Below are positions 1-9,455 of a stretch of DNA of 64,000 nt, piece after piece. Source of the DNA: Mesostigma viride. Lineage: Eukaryota; Streptophyta; Mesostigmatophyceae; Mesostigmatales; Mesostigmataceae. How positions within the stretch are numbered: the first letter of the stretch is position 1; each line of letters starts with the position of its first letter. Both the position numbers and the translations under genes were made by a program. The notes under the pieces are model-generated. The model saw only the letters and a program-made list of their open reading frames with translations, did no database searches and was not told the DNA's origin. Location of the stretch: contig RPFO01000065.1 in NCBI GenBank assembly GCA_009746045.1, positions 7,139,210 to 7,203,209 on the forward strand, given 5' to 3'.

Positions 1-108
1 AAACAAGAAACTTGGAAAAACTCAAAATGTACTTGTGCTGGAGTACATTCTTAACGGCTGGCAGGGATAGAGTACGCCAGGCATTGCCAGCGGAAGGCCA
101 AGAGGGCA

Positions 109-837
109 ATGGTGAGGTCCATGGCGGAGAACAGTCTGGCCAGGGAGCGCGCAGCACGGGAGGCGCAGCATCGGGAGATGAAGCGACTCCGTGCGAAGGC
201 GCACGACGCAGCAGAGAAGACCCGGCGTCACCAGGCGAGGCTGGACGCGGCGATGAAGAGGTCAGAGGCGACACTGGCAACAATGGTGGGCCCGGCGAGG
301 CGTGAGCAGGAGGCTCGGTTGGCAAGGAAGAGCAGGAGGAATGCTCGTGCCCTAGATAGGCGCATGCGCAAGGAGGAGCGGGCTCTGCGCAGGTATCAGG
401 AGGCGGCCAGGACCTGGGCTCTGCAGGGAGAATTCGGAGACGCAATCCGGTTTGAGCGTGGTCTGGCGCCACATGAGCCGCTGCCGGAGGACGCTGTATT
501 GGACTTCATGCGTACCCCACAGCCAGCAAGGGCCCAGCGAGGAACGGCCTTGTTAAACGCGCGTGAGCGTGTTCGCGCTGGCGCAGACACACCCCACCCC
601 CACCCCCACACCCAAACACACCATGCAGACCGACACGGACCTGGAGCTGGACCGCATCGCTGCACTACTCCACCAGGAGCTGGACGCAGCGGAGGCCAAC
701 CCGACCAAGCGGGCGCGGGCAGCAGAGGCAATCGAGCAACTGCTGAGGGCCGCCAAGCGGGTCCGCCAAGGAAAGTGGCAGGAGGGGTGTGGACCATCGT
801 CTACATTCCAGAGGTCGCATCCAGAGGAGGATGGTGA
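109..837 (+). CDS. Arg/Ala/Glu-rich coiled-coil ORF at the 5' end of the copia-like element
   Basis: The first ~160 residues are charged and helix-forming, with long runs of R, E, A and K and no Pro or Gly, as expected for a coiled coil. After about residue 165 the composition becomes Pro/His-rich and overlaps the next ORF in another frame, so the real product probably ends or shifts frame near position 570-620. No enzymatic motif is seen. By position it is the N-terminal part of the gag precursor or a small accessory protein of the retrotransposon. It is not recognised as a named family. The start was taken at the first ATG of the charged region. Confidence 0.45.
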   Translation: MVRSMAENSLARERAAREAQHREMKRLRAKAHDAAEKTRRHQARLDAAMKRSEATLATMVGPARREQEARLARKSRRNARALDRRMRKEERALRRYQEAARTWALQGEFGDAIRFERGLAPHEPLPEDAVLDFMRTPQPARAQRGTALLNARERVRAGADTPHPHPHTQTHHADRHGPGAGPHRCTTPPGAGRSGGQPDQAGAGSRGNRATAEGRQAGPPRKVAGGVWTIVYIPEVASRGGW

Positions 838-1417
838 CGAGGGGAAGGACGGGGGAGCACCAGGGGGAGGGGCACCAGCAAGCACCGGGGGTATGGCGGG
901 CGGCAGCAACGCTGGAGCGAAAACCCAGCAGCAGCAGCAGCCACAGCATCAGCAGCAGCAGCAGCAGCAGCCGCGGCAGCAACAGCAACAGCAACCGCAG
1001 CAGCAGCAGCAGCAGCAGCAACCTCAACCACAAGCGACTGTCGCTGTAACACAGCGACCCAGGTTTGATGCATCCCGTAGGGAAGATAGGATTACCTTCC
1101 CAGGTCTAGCTGAGGGGTTTGTGCAAGAGGATGCACTTGAGTTTCTTTTCAAGATAGAACACTCATGGTCCCATGATAATATCCGTGATTGGTTTCCTGC
1201 TCTTAGGGTGTCTAACACGATCCACCAATCTGCACCTAGCATAAAACAAATGGTGCAGATGTATGAGAGGAGGGCAAGCACGCCTGGGGCAGATGAGGTG
1301 CAAATCTTCACAGAATTCATAGCAGACCTAAAAGGGCTCTTGACCAAGGGGGAACACCTGCAGGCTCTCAAGGGGTTCACATGGTTGCATGGCTTCATAC
1401 AAAGTCAACAAGTCTGA
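563..1417 (+). CDS. gag-like capsid ORF with poly-Gln tract
   Basis: A likely functional start is the ATG at 623, opening with MQTDTDLELDRI; the upstream Pro/Thr stretch looks like read-in. Residues ~115-155 form a Gln-rich tract coded by CAG/CAA repeats (about 927-1027). Downstream, FPGLAEGFVQEDALEF and following hydrophobic/aromatic residues resemble a retrotransposon capsid domain. The ORF stops at 1417 but overlaps the next ORF by 29 bases in a different frame, and that ORF continues capsid-like sequence. This implies a programmed frameshift or a mutation. It would package element RNA in virus-like particles. Confidence 0.6.
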   Translation: MSVFALAQTHPTPTPTPKHTMQTDTDLELDRIAALLHQELDAAEANPTKRARAAEAIEQLLRAAKRVRQGKWQEGCGPSSTFQRSHPEEDGDEGKDGGAPGGGAPASTGGMAGGSNAGAKTQQQQQPQHQQQQQQQPRQQQQQQPQQQQQQQQPQPQATVAVTQRPRFDASRREDRITFPGLAEGFVQEDALEFLFKIEHSWSHDNIRDWFPALRVSNTIHQSAPSIKQMVQMYERRASTPGADEVQIFTEFIADLKGLLTKGEHLQALKGFTWLHGFIQSQQV

Positions 1418-3353
1418 CTACGTACGGGACAACAAACAGTATGTCCTGTACATAGACAGGGACGAAGAGTTGAAGAAGCTCAACTCTAAGTACCTGATCC
1501 ATCAGTGGCTCACCAAAGCCGAGTTAGACAAGAACACCAACGCAGTTCTGCTGGCTGGCCTCAAAGACAAGTGGGATGATTTTAGGGGGGCCATGTTGTT
1601 CATTCAGCAGAGCCTAGAACCCTTCTCCACTGTCAAGGAACCCAAGGTTAACAAAGTCCAAGGGGGGGGTAGTCAGGACGGTGCAGGGCCTAGCAGGAAG
1701 AAGCTCATCAAGGAGGTGGTAGCTCAGGTCAAGGCGGTGTTCAAGGGTCCCCAGCAAGGTAAGAAGGCAGGGGGGTCATCCAAACAGCAGGGAAAATCAG
1801 ACAAGGGGGGAAAGGGGAACACAGGCAGTAAGGCAGGGCCCTCTCAGGGGCCTAGTCAAAAAGGTAAGCCTCACGACTCCACCCTTTACTGCACCAGGTG
1901 CTCATGCAAGGGGCATGAGAGGGTTGACTGCTGGAAGGGCAAACCCGAACTTGGATCTGATGTGGATGTGTGCCCAGGTTGCTGGGAGCCCCGCCACCCG
2001 TTACCTGCAGGGGGACGCTGCAACAAGCCCAGGAAGGGAGCCTCGACGGGGCGCACCCCAAAACAAGCCAGCACTCAGGACGACTGTAAGTCTCCTGTAC
2101 CCTGGTTTCTTAATGGCCGTGTACCCTCTATTTGCTCTGTATTGCCTGACAGTGAGGACGTGGATTGGGACCTGGCTTATGACATGACGTTAGCACAGGT
2201 GGCCCAAGACCCCACTATAGCCTCCTTAGATGCAGCAGCAGATAAGGTTATATCCTATGCCAGGTTAGCCCAGCAGCTACACAAGGCAATGGGGCATGAG
2301 GCAGTGGCAGAAAGGCTGGCCAATAAAATTGATGGCCGTGACCTGGAACAGATGTGCAGGCATGTCAGGAAGCACTGTGAAGCGTGCCAACTGCATGCAC
2401 CTAAACCCAAGAGATGGCATGTGGCCACCCCACCACTGGCTAGAGGAAAGCTAGTAGGGGATGTGATACACCTGGTGAAGGACACGGTGTATTACTTGGT
2501 CCTAAAAGATGCCTGGTCTAGGTTTGTTGTGATAGAACCCTTGCCAGGCATGGCCAATGAACAACTGCACAGAGCCCTGCTGATTGCACTAGCACGGTAT
2601 CATCCTCAGGAAAAACTAATGCTGGATCAGCAGTTCACGTGGATACAAGATTATCCTGATCTGCCCAAGATAGACATTGCTGGGGCTCAAGATCATGAAC
2701 GCCAGGGGATGATTGAACGTACCATGCGTGCTATCAGGGACCTCATAAAGAAAAATGAGTCCAGGACAGCAGAGTCTGGGAGCTATGCTGATAGGACAGC
2801 GTGGGCAGCTGAGGTGTGCAGAACTCTGAACACCAAACCACTCATGTCTTCTCCTTTTGGTGAAATCACACCAATTGGCCTGCAATCAGGTAGCTACTCT
2901 CAGGAGGTACTAGACCACTACAACACGCAAAGGCAACACTTGGCCAAGTTGCTGGCAAAAAAGGATAAAAGTAATGCCAGGCCTGTGTTTGAAGTGGGGG
3001 ATCAGGTACTCTACTATAGGGAGGGGGAAGGGAACAAAGCCCACTCTGGTAGATGGCATGGTCCAGCTGAAATCATCAGGTTGTCAGAAACAGGTGACAC
3101 GGTGACTATTCAGCATCACAGAGAGCGAATGGTTGGCAAGCATAGACTGAAGCTTTATTACCCTCCTTTGGCAGACGTGTCAGGGGTAGAATTCTTGGAC
3201 ATGGATTCAGAGCCTCAGTCTGGTGGGTTGGTCTCACCCAGTGAACTGGCCAGGGACATAGCTGATGCAAGCAACACAACCATAGAAGCTCCTGTGTTCC
3301 TCAGTGTCCATCTTCCCAGTAAAAGTCCTAAATTTAGGACCAAGTGGAATTAA
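1389..3353 (+). CDS. gag C-terminus, Cys-rich knuckle and integrase of the copia-like element
   Basis: The N-terminal ~100 residues (SDYVRDNKQYVLYID onward) resemble the C-terminal half of a gag capsid. A Cys/His cluster follows at about residues 170-215 (CTRCSCKGHERVDC and a second CPGC-type cluster), suggesting RNA binding. Then comes a GAG-pre-integrase/HHCC zinc finger (HKAMGH ... CEAC, ~300-335), and an integrase core with MLDQQFTW and the Glu of GMIERTMRA as candidate catalytic residues. The C-terminal part (GRWHGPAEIIRLSETGD) is a small beta-barrel of the GPY/F type. The frame closes at 3353, just inside an insertion. The product would insert the cDNA into the genome. Confidence 0.8.
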   Translation: MASYKVNKSDYVRDNKQYVLYIDRDEELKKLNSKYLIHQWLTKAELDKNTNAVLLAGLKDKWDDFRGAMLFIQQSLEPFSTVKEPKVNKVQGGGSQDGAGPSRKKLIKEVVAQVKAVFKGPQQGKKAGGSSKQQGKSDKGGKGNTGSKAGPSQGPSQKGKPHDSTLYCTRCSCKGHERVDCWKGKPELGSDVDVCPGCWEPRHPLPAGGRCNKPRKGASTGRTPKQASTQDDCKSPVPWFLNGRVPSICSVLPDSEDVDWDLAYDMTLAQVAQDPTIASLDAAADKVISYARLAQQLHKAMGHEAVAERLANKIDGRDLEQMCRHVRKHCEACQLHAPKPKRWHVATPPLARGKLVGDVIHLVKDTVYYLVLKDAWSRFVVIEPLPGMANEQLHRALLIALARYHPQEKLMLDQQFTWIQDYPDLPKIDIAGAQDHERQGMIERTMRAIRDLIKKNESRTAESGSYADRTAWAAEVCRTLNTKPLMSSPFGEITPIGLQSGSYSQEVLDHYNTQRQHLAKLLAKKDKSNARPVFEVGDQVLYYREGEGNKAHSGRWHGPAEIIRLSETGDTVTIQHHRERMVGKHRLKLYYPPLADVSGVEFLDMDSEPQSGGLVSPSELARDIADASNTTIEAPVFLSVHLPSKSPKFRTKWN

Positions 3354-5062
3354 ATAATATATATGCAAACATTAAAATTTGACCCTGGCATTCGTGCCCA
3401 TGACAGATAACACACTTTTTTAGTTTCTATCAAAAACCTGGGGTCAAATAATTACATTTAGTGCATGAATGGGCCCTGCCACCTGCCAGACCTCAAAGCG
3501 CGAATTTGGCCAAAATGTGGGTTTTAGGACCATTAGGACCAATTATTGTCAACGCATGACCATGCTATCCACACGGTCCCTTGAGCATCTTACAAGCGCT
3601 AGGGGACCCTACGAGGCCTTGGGATGGCGGGGCAGCGTATAACAAGGCCATACCCTGCTGTGGCTGCCTCTATATATACGCGTGATTAACGGTGTCACAG
3701 ATGGTGCAGGTAATGCAATATAGGGTTGCATGGTTGCTGAGGTTGCCCGGCTTGAACATGGCCCACCCCTTGCGGTAAACTTTCTCTAAGCATATGCCAA
3801 ACCTTCTTTGACATCACGGACATGCTGGCCACCACCCAGCGATGAAAAAACATTGCATTTGCATTGCAACTAACACATGAATGCAGCCAAATCAAGTTAC
3901 AAAACAACGTTGTGCTAACATGCAACGCTTTGTGAGCGAATTCAGGGTGCATGTAACACGTAAACCATACTGTATATACTGTCTGAGAACACCCTGAACG
4001 ACTGCAGGCCATAGGACCATGGTTTATAACTAACACATGAGTAAAACTGCTCTTACGCATGTGTGTTTTAGCTGCAGCGGACGACAAAGATAGAGACGTA
4101 AAAAATTGTATGACGTAAACCAACTATGTGTGACAGTTATGTGCACAGAGAGCGTCCCCTCTTTTTAGGCATAGCTGGCTGACTCAAAACACCACGACAG
4201 CGTTGCCAGTTACACTCATGATCTAGGACAACCCGGCACTTACCTGCTACTTACGTCGCCTCATTCCAGATGGTTGCAAAAAAGTCGCTGAAATCCGCAG
4301 CGAGGTCAGCTTTCCGAGAGCTGAGCGCACCAAAGCTGGCCAACCGGTTCGACAATGATATAAACCACGCTTGTGCTGCGTTCTAGGTCCAAGAAATACC
4401 GAAAGTGAAGACCTATAAGGTGCGCTCGCTGCCCAGCCTGAACGTCCCTAAAACATGGTCGACAATGGAAATCGGGCAAGAATATCACGGCCCAGGCGCT
4501 CCCATGTCAAATACTCCGTTTCTAAACTCCATACTATAATAAAAATCGTCCACAAAAATTTCCTGGCTTGATTCGCACCACCATTGCTAATACACTAACA
4601 TGTTTGTGCCAAAATCGACCCTCCGCGAGCAGGCGATCTGCGACCCATTTGTGTTGTGCCGCTGTGCTACAGCGCTACACATAAAAACTTGCGCAGAAAA
4701 TATTCACAGCCTTTAAGCATAACTAACAACCTTTCGTTTTTGCTACTGGTCGCCCGAAATGATAAATGCACGTGAAAACGCCGGCCACGATTGTCAGGTC
4801 GCCATATCCACCTCACTTCATTCCCGCACCCACTTTTTCGCTCCAAAATCGGTTATATTTTTGGTCGAGGTACCTACTTTCCCGCCATTATACCCGGTAC
4901 CCGGGTACGGAATCCGGGTACCATGTGCCGGTACCACGGGTCGGGTACATCATGCCGGGTACGGTCCACATGGGGTACGGTCCATATAGTGACCCCCCCC
5001 CCCGGTACCTCGGTTATAGTGACCACTAGGACGATTTAGGACAAAGTCCTAAATTTAGGACC
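3342..5062. mobile_element. 1.7-kb non-coding insertion in the copia-like element, bounded by a 20-bp palindromic repeat
   Basis: The sequence AAAGTCCTAAATTTAGGACC occurs at 3322-3341 and again at 5043-5062. Between the copies there is no convincing coding sequence. Retrotransposon coding (integrase tail on the left, a Pro/Gln/Glu-rich linker on the right) flanks it. Because the core TCCTAAATTTAGGA is a palindrome, the copies could be terminal inverted repeats or a target duplication. Partial copies of the motif (TTTAGGACC, ATTTAGGAC) lie just inside each end near 3521 and 5034. The last 150 bases are rich in GGTAC-type motifs, and a run of C precedes 5002. Confidence 0.5.
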
Positions 5063-5067
5063 GTGGG

Positions 5068-5172
5068 ATGATTAACATCAGTGGTGCAGCCCCACCACAG
5101 CCCAATGGTCCATCTGGGCAGGAGGAACGTGCACTGGATGAGCAGCAGGTCGCTCCTCTCTCATCTCAGGAA
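5068..5172 (+). pseudogene. Retrotransposon linker fragment between two insertions
   Basis: From the ATG at 5068 a short open frame rich in Pro, Gln, Glu and Ser (ISGAAPPQPNGPSGQEER) runs to the insertion boundary at 5174. The composition is that of the variable linker between integrase and reverse transcriptase in copia elements. It is interpreted as the stretch that once joined the integrase ORF to the protease-RT ORF. Confidence 0.4.
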
Positions 5173-5173
5173 C

Positions 5174-5760
5174 CACTACATTTCGCCGCCTAGGACACCT
5201 TTTTTAGCGGGGAATGTGGGTCGGTCAAGTAGGGGAAAACGGTGGCAGGTCTCCGAGCGTCAGATACTTGGAAATTTCGTTACGTTCGTATCGAGAGTAG
5301 ATTTCTGACAATTTTCCTCGTTCGGACAGAGCCACAGTGAATATCAGCATCCGTCCAGTACCAAAGCATGGACCTAGCAGAAATTCCGTCAGACATCTCG
5401 GAAGTAGCAATTTTTAGTATCGAGCGCACTTGCGCTAGTGTTCAGTACGAATTCGGCCTCCGTCAGGTCAGCAAGCGGCGTGGGAATATACTGAACTGAA
5501 CAAAACGGTGGACTGTACTAAGAAATTCGTACTCAAATTTCGTCATCGGAATCGGAGGGAAATCTTCGACCAAGGACTAGAGATTTCATCAAATTTTCAG
5601 AACTGGCCAATTGATGCCAAATGGCGCGATTCTAGATAACAAGTGTTGCTTTACTGGTATCCGACGGTGCCGAACTTCGAAATTGAATTTGTAACCCCCG
5701 CCGTATTGACGGAACCACATTCTCGCATAAATTGGGTTTCCGCGGTGGCGAAATGTAGTG
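5174..5760. mobile_element. 587-bp CACTA-like MITE inside the copia-like element
   Basis: CACTACATTTCGCC at 5174-5187 is matched by its exact reverse complement at 5747-5760. Imperfect similarity continues about 45 bases further inward on both sides (for example GAGAATGTGG versus GGGAATGTGG). The CACTA start is typical of the CACTA (En/Spm) superfamily. No transposase is encoded, so this would be a non-autonomous element. A clear target-site duplication was not seen (left flank AAC, right flank AGC). Retrotransposon coding resumes immediately after 5760. Confidence 0.55.
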
Positions 5761-7949
5761 AGCCACAAGTAGCAGCAGATCCTGTTGTCCCCAGGAATAA
5801 ATTTGCTGAGGCTCTAAAAGCTCTACACAGAGCACACACTGCCAAGGCACAAATGGCAGCAGGTGCAGCACAAGTCAATGCTGTGGGTGAATCTGACCAG
5901 GATCCCAGTATTCTGGCAGTAGACACACAGGCACAGGTGAGCATCATCAGTGCACAAGCTGTATCTGGCCTAAGTCTGCAACGCTCGCCCTGGGCTAGAG
6001 TGTCAGATTTTTCAGGCAAAACAAAAATGGCAGTCAAAGGCCAAGTGCTAATTCCCATTCTGGGTGTGCCCACTCCCTTCCAGGTAGTAGAGGGCTACAA
6101 GGGGAATGCACTGCTGGGGGAACCATTTGTCTCATACCCTGGAGTAGTCATCTCAGCTGGGAGGTTGAGTGTGACTGGGGTGGGGCAGGTCACCCTGGAC
6201 CATTTTAAAATTCCTTTAACACAGATCAGTGATGGCCTGGAAGCAGCCATCAATGCTGTCAACATAAAATACCTCCCAGGTCAGGAACCCTGTGTTGACT
6301 CCCTCATTCATTCTCAGAAGTTACACCCCTCTGCGTTTGGGCTTGGTAGATGGGACATAGCGTCCATGTCTCCCTTGTCCTATGATGATGTGGTCAAAGA
6401 CTGTCAAACGCAGATTGGTTTTCTGAAATGGATGGAAGCCTTTAACAGGGCTAGAGAGGAATGGGTTTGTCCTGATCCACGTAGCAAGTCCCAGGTACCA
6501 CCTGTAACACCGATTGAGGCACTGCCACAAGGGGCCAGAAAGCTCAGACTGAAGTTTGTCTGCAAGCATAAACCCCAGGCAGATGGGACACCTCCCATTT
6601 TTCATGCCAGACCTTGTGTCACGGAGTTCAGGGGCTCCACTGAGCTAACAGAGGCTGAGCTGTATACCCCTGGTATTCAGCAGACGTCTCTTAAGGTCCT
6701 GTTGGCCACTTTCCTTCACCATCTGAATGCTGGTAAGGACTACGTGTGTAAAGCCACTGACATTAAACGAGCCTTCCTTAAAGGCAACCCTGACATAGCC
6801 CAAAAGGTGTGGAGGGGTCAAGTCTATGTGGTAAACACTCCCAAAGTCTGGTCTGGGGACATCAAGGAACCTCATTTAAGGCCCAACTTGGGGGTAGAAG
6901 GGCTTCAGTCAGCACCTAAAATTTTCAGGTTGTCAGCCCAAGAGGTCTTCCTGAAGCTGGGGGCCCAGTATGATGATATTGACCCTTGTTTCTTCACCAT
7001 CCCTCATCCTGCTGGTATGATGATGTTTGTGTGGCATGGGGATGATCAGCTCATTACTGGTCCCAGGGCAGCTGTGGAGGATTTCATTGCTCAAGTGTCT
7101 GCTAGCTTTGAATTAGGCAAGCAGCTGGAGCTGGGGAAAGACCCTGTCAAGTTCTGTGGCATCATTCTGAACCTGTTTAAGGAGCAGAAGGAGTGGGTGT
7201 GTTCTCTCAAAGCATCCCCTGAGTATGTCATGTCTTGCAAGGATGTTCTTCCCTCTGACATCACTCCTGATCTCTGCCCCACTATTAGGGGTAAGCTAGG
7301 TTGGCTATGTGCCACTTGTGCTCCTCATCTGGCCGTGGTTAGCAGAGTGGATGATGATGTTCTCATGGAGGTAGGGTCTAGGGCTATTAAACAGGTGTTA
7401 CATGATGGTCCTCCCCTTATTCTTCATGCCTTGGATCTGTTCCAACCCATTCACATCACATGCATGATGGACAGTTCCATGGAGTCACGGGTAGTCACTA
7501 AGGTACAAGCCAGAGAGGCAGGTCTCTTTATGTTGTCTAACCCCACTGGCAAGCAGTCTTTGGTTTCCTGGTTCAGTAGACTCCACAAGCGCAAGGCAGT
7601 CAGCAGCAATGTAGCTGAATGCCGTGCTGTGGTATCTGCTGTGTTACATGCCAGGTACTTGAACCATCTGCTGGTGTGGTTGCAGCATCAGGCTGGTAGT
7701 TATGCTGGTGTCAAATCCCATCTGCTGACTGACAGTCAATCCCTTCTCTCTTTCCTGGACAACCCCTTGGCTGTGCACACCGATTTGGACTGGATTGTCC
7801 TCAAGCAGGAGTGTACCTATCTGGAGTCCAAGACTCACATCCGAGACCCTGACAATGCAGCAGACGCACTCACAAAAGTGCCACAGGCTGCAGGGCCTCA
7901 GTACAGAGTCCTATACAAGCTGATGAACCCATACAATGGCAGAGGGTGA
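5761..7949 (+). CDS. Aspartic protease, reverse transcriptase and RNase H of the copia-like element
   Basis: The open frame extends upstream to 5643, but the part before 5761 belongs to the inserted MITE. Order: a retropepsin-like domain (ILAVDTQAQVSII, then GNALLGEPF as flap/C-terminal motif); a copia-type RT with CKATDIKRAFLKGN (first catalytic Asp), LQSAPKIFRL and the WHGDDQLITG active-site loop; and a copia-type RNase H with CMMDSS, LVSWFSRLHKRKAVSSNVAE and LTDSQSLLSFL. The frame ends naturally at 7949 after NAADALTKV, the usual C-terminus of copia polyproteins. Oddities: the protease triad reads DTQ rather than DTG/DSG, and the domain follows rather than precedes integrase. Confidence 0.85.
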
Positions 7950-8813
7950 AGTGCCTCAGCCCAGGGCTATTAGCACCAGATAGGAGGGTGGTCATGGGGT
8001 GCCAGGGTCTGAAGTGTCCCACCCGTAAGGCTCTCTTTGCGTCACTAAAGCTTGAGGTCAGAAGGGTCCTCCTTTATTGATGGCTTGTACTTTGTCAATA
8101 AAACGTGTGGTCATCTTTTTCTGGCAATGGTTTTTCCCAAACACAGGCACCCAATCAGTGAGGATGTTGTATCCAACACGGAGGAGCTATGGGCGCTTTT
8201 ATAAATGCATCTCTTTCAGTGTCATGGTTGTCCCTGTGGGAAACCTTGCTTATCAGTAGTGGTTGGCATATGAGTGGGTTGTGGGAAGAGTCTTCCCCTC
8301 ACTCCCCAAGAAAAGTAATAATGGGAGTTATTCTAGGGCTTCAGGCCTAGACTATCAGTACACGTGGCGTTGTCCCCGTCTCCCAAGTGGGATACGGACA
8401 TGGACGGTAGTGTAGTACACTGGACATATCTCTACTAGGATTTAGATCCGCACGTGCCAGGATGGGCACGTGGGTGCTAGATATTAGCACTGAGATATGT
8501 AGTGCACACGCACGTGGGTATTCACGTGGTAGGGTTTATGAGCTGTGATGCAGACCACAAGGTGGTTGCAGTGCTAGTCCTGTACGGAGGTCCTAGGGGA
8601 GGTCCAGGACCGTCCACGTAGTGCTGTTAGGCAGTCGTTGCCTGTGGGCATCGTATCAGTCCTAGCTGGAGTAGATCTAGCTGGACGGAGCCAGCACCTC
8701 ATTGGTTAGCACTAGTACAGGATAGCTAGGTTACCCTAACCTACGTGCCCATGCAATCCAGCCTGGCAAGCTTGCATGGGTTGATATTATGCCAGCCATT
8801 GCATAATCCAACA
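7950..8813 (+). repeat. 3' untranslated region and candidate 3' LTR of the copia-like element
   Basis: No gene is seen. A candidate LTR runs from TGTTGTATCC (8164) to AATCCAACA ending at 8813, a TGTTG...CAACA pair typical of copia LTRs. The assignment is tentative because the matching 5' LTR is outside the window. Five or more ACGTG-core (G-box-like) motifs cluster between 8355 and 8530. Immediately to the right, gypsy-like coding on the opposite strand begins abruptly, which fits insertion of this element into the gypsy element. Confidence 0.35.
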
Positions 8814-9455
8814 CACGTTCGCATCCATTTGCACGAGTGCATTAACTATCTTATTATCCTGGTGCCAATCTAATCCTAGTAATACATCAGCGGTAGTGAT
8901 AGGGCCTATAGTGGCCGTCAGGTTGACAGTACGTCCTTGTATAACCATGGGAAGGGACACCGTACCCGGGGAATGACTGGTGCGACCATCAGCATAATGA
9001 ACAGTAACGGGTTTGGTGTGAGGGGTAGGGACTAGTCCTAAACGTCTAACTAGGGCCTCGCTCACAAAGGAGCTAGCCGCACCGCTATCTACCAACACAG
9101 AGACATTCAAGAGTTCATCAGCATGCAAGAAGGGGTCTACAACAGTGTGAGGGACGGTTAAACCACCATTCAAGAACATAAGAGGACGCACACGTAGTGG
9201 TAGGGATGATTCAGCTCCTACAGAGGTTATAAAAACAGGCAAGCAAAAATTAATATCTGGGGTACTATCTAAGGACCTGTCCAGGTTACCCCCGGCTGAC
9301 AGGCCTACTGTTCCCCCTCCCCCCCAAATCCATAGGAACGAACCCCGAAGAAGACCCTGGCGGAAAAGCCACTGCTGGAGGGTCACGAGGGATTGAAGAG
9401 GGTGCGGGAGCCTGATTATCATAGGGGAACCCTGGGGATCCTGTCTGCACAGCAT
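8787..9455 (-). CDS. Retropepsin-like aspartic protease of the gypsy-like element (partial)
   Basis: The domain reads VSVLVDSGAASSFVSEALV (DSG active-site triad), then a flap region, then TTADVLLGLDWHQDNKIV, the conserved LLG-DW element of gypsy retropepsins. The first ~55 codons lie over the 3' end of gag in another frame and are probably not translated as such; real protease coding starts near 9330. Entry would occur by frameshifting at a run of seven G residues in the gag mRNA around 9313-9330, where both frames stay open. The C-terminus past NALVQMDANV is likely foreign sequence from the inserted copia LTR, so the protein is truncated. Confidence 0.7.
   Translation of the reverse strand: MLCRQDPQGSPMIIRLPHPLQSLVTLQQWLFRQGLLRGSFLWIWGGGGTVGLSAGGNLDRSLDSTPDINFCLPVFITSVGAESSLPLRVRPLMFLNGGLTVPHTVVDPFLHADELLNVSVLVDSGAASSFVSEALVRRLGLVPTPHTKPVTVHYADGRTSHSPGTVSLPMVIQGRTVNLTATIGPITTADVLLGLDWHQDNKIVNALVQMDANVCWIMQWLA

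Larger units (their letters stand above)
109..7949 (+). mobile_element. Ty1/copia-like LTR retrotransposon, interrupted by two insertions
   Basis: The internal region of a retrotransposon reads on the plus strand: an Arg/Ala-rich ORF, a poly-Gln gag ORF, zinc knuckle and integrase, then aspartic protease, copia-type reverse transcriptase (RVT_2-like) and RNase H. The RT and RNase H place it in the Ty1/copia superfamily. Coding sequence is interrupted at 3342-5062 and 5174-5760 by non-coding blocks with repeat boundaries, so the element is not intact. The 5' LTR is not visible and presumably lies left of the window. A candidate 3' LTR ends near 8813. The protease follows the integrase, whereas known copia elements carry it before the integrase. 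Confidence 0.85.

Noticed and set aside
4759-5039. Three overlapping plus-strand frames coding Tyr/Gly/Pro-rich peptides
   Set aside because: They reflect the GGTACC-rich low-complexity tract at the end of the 1.7-kb insertion.
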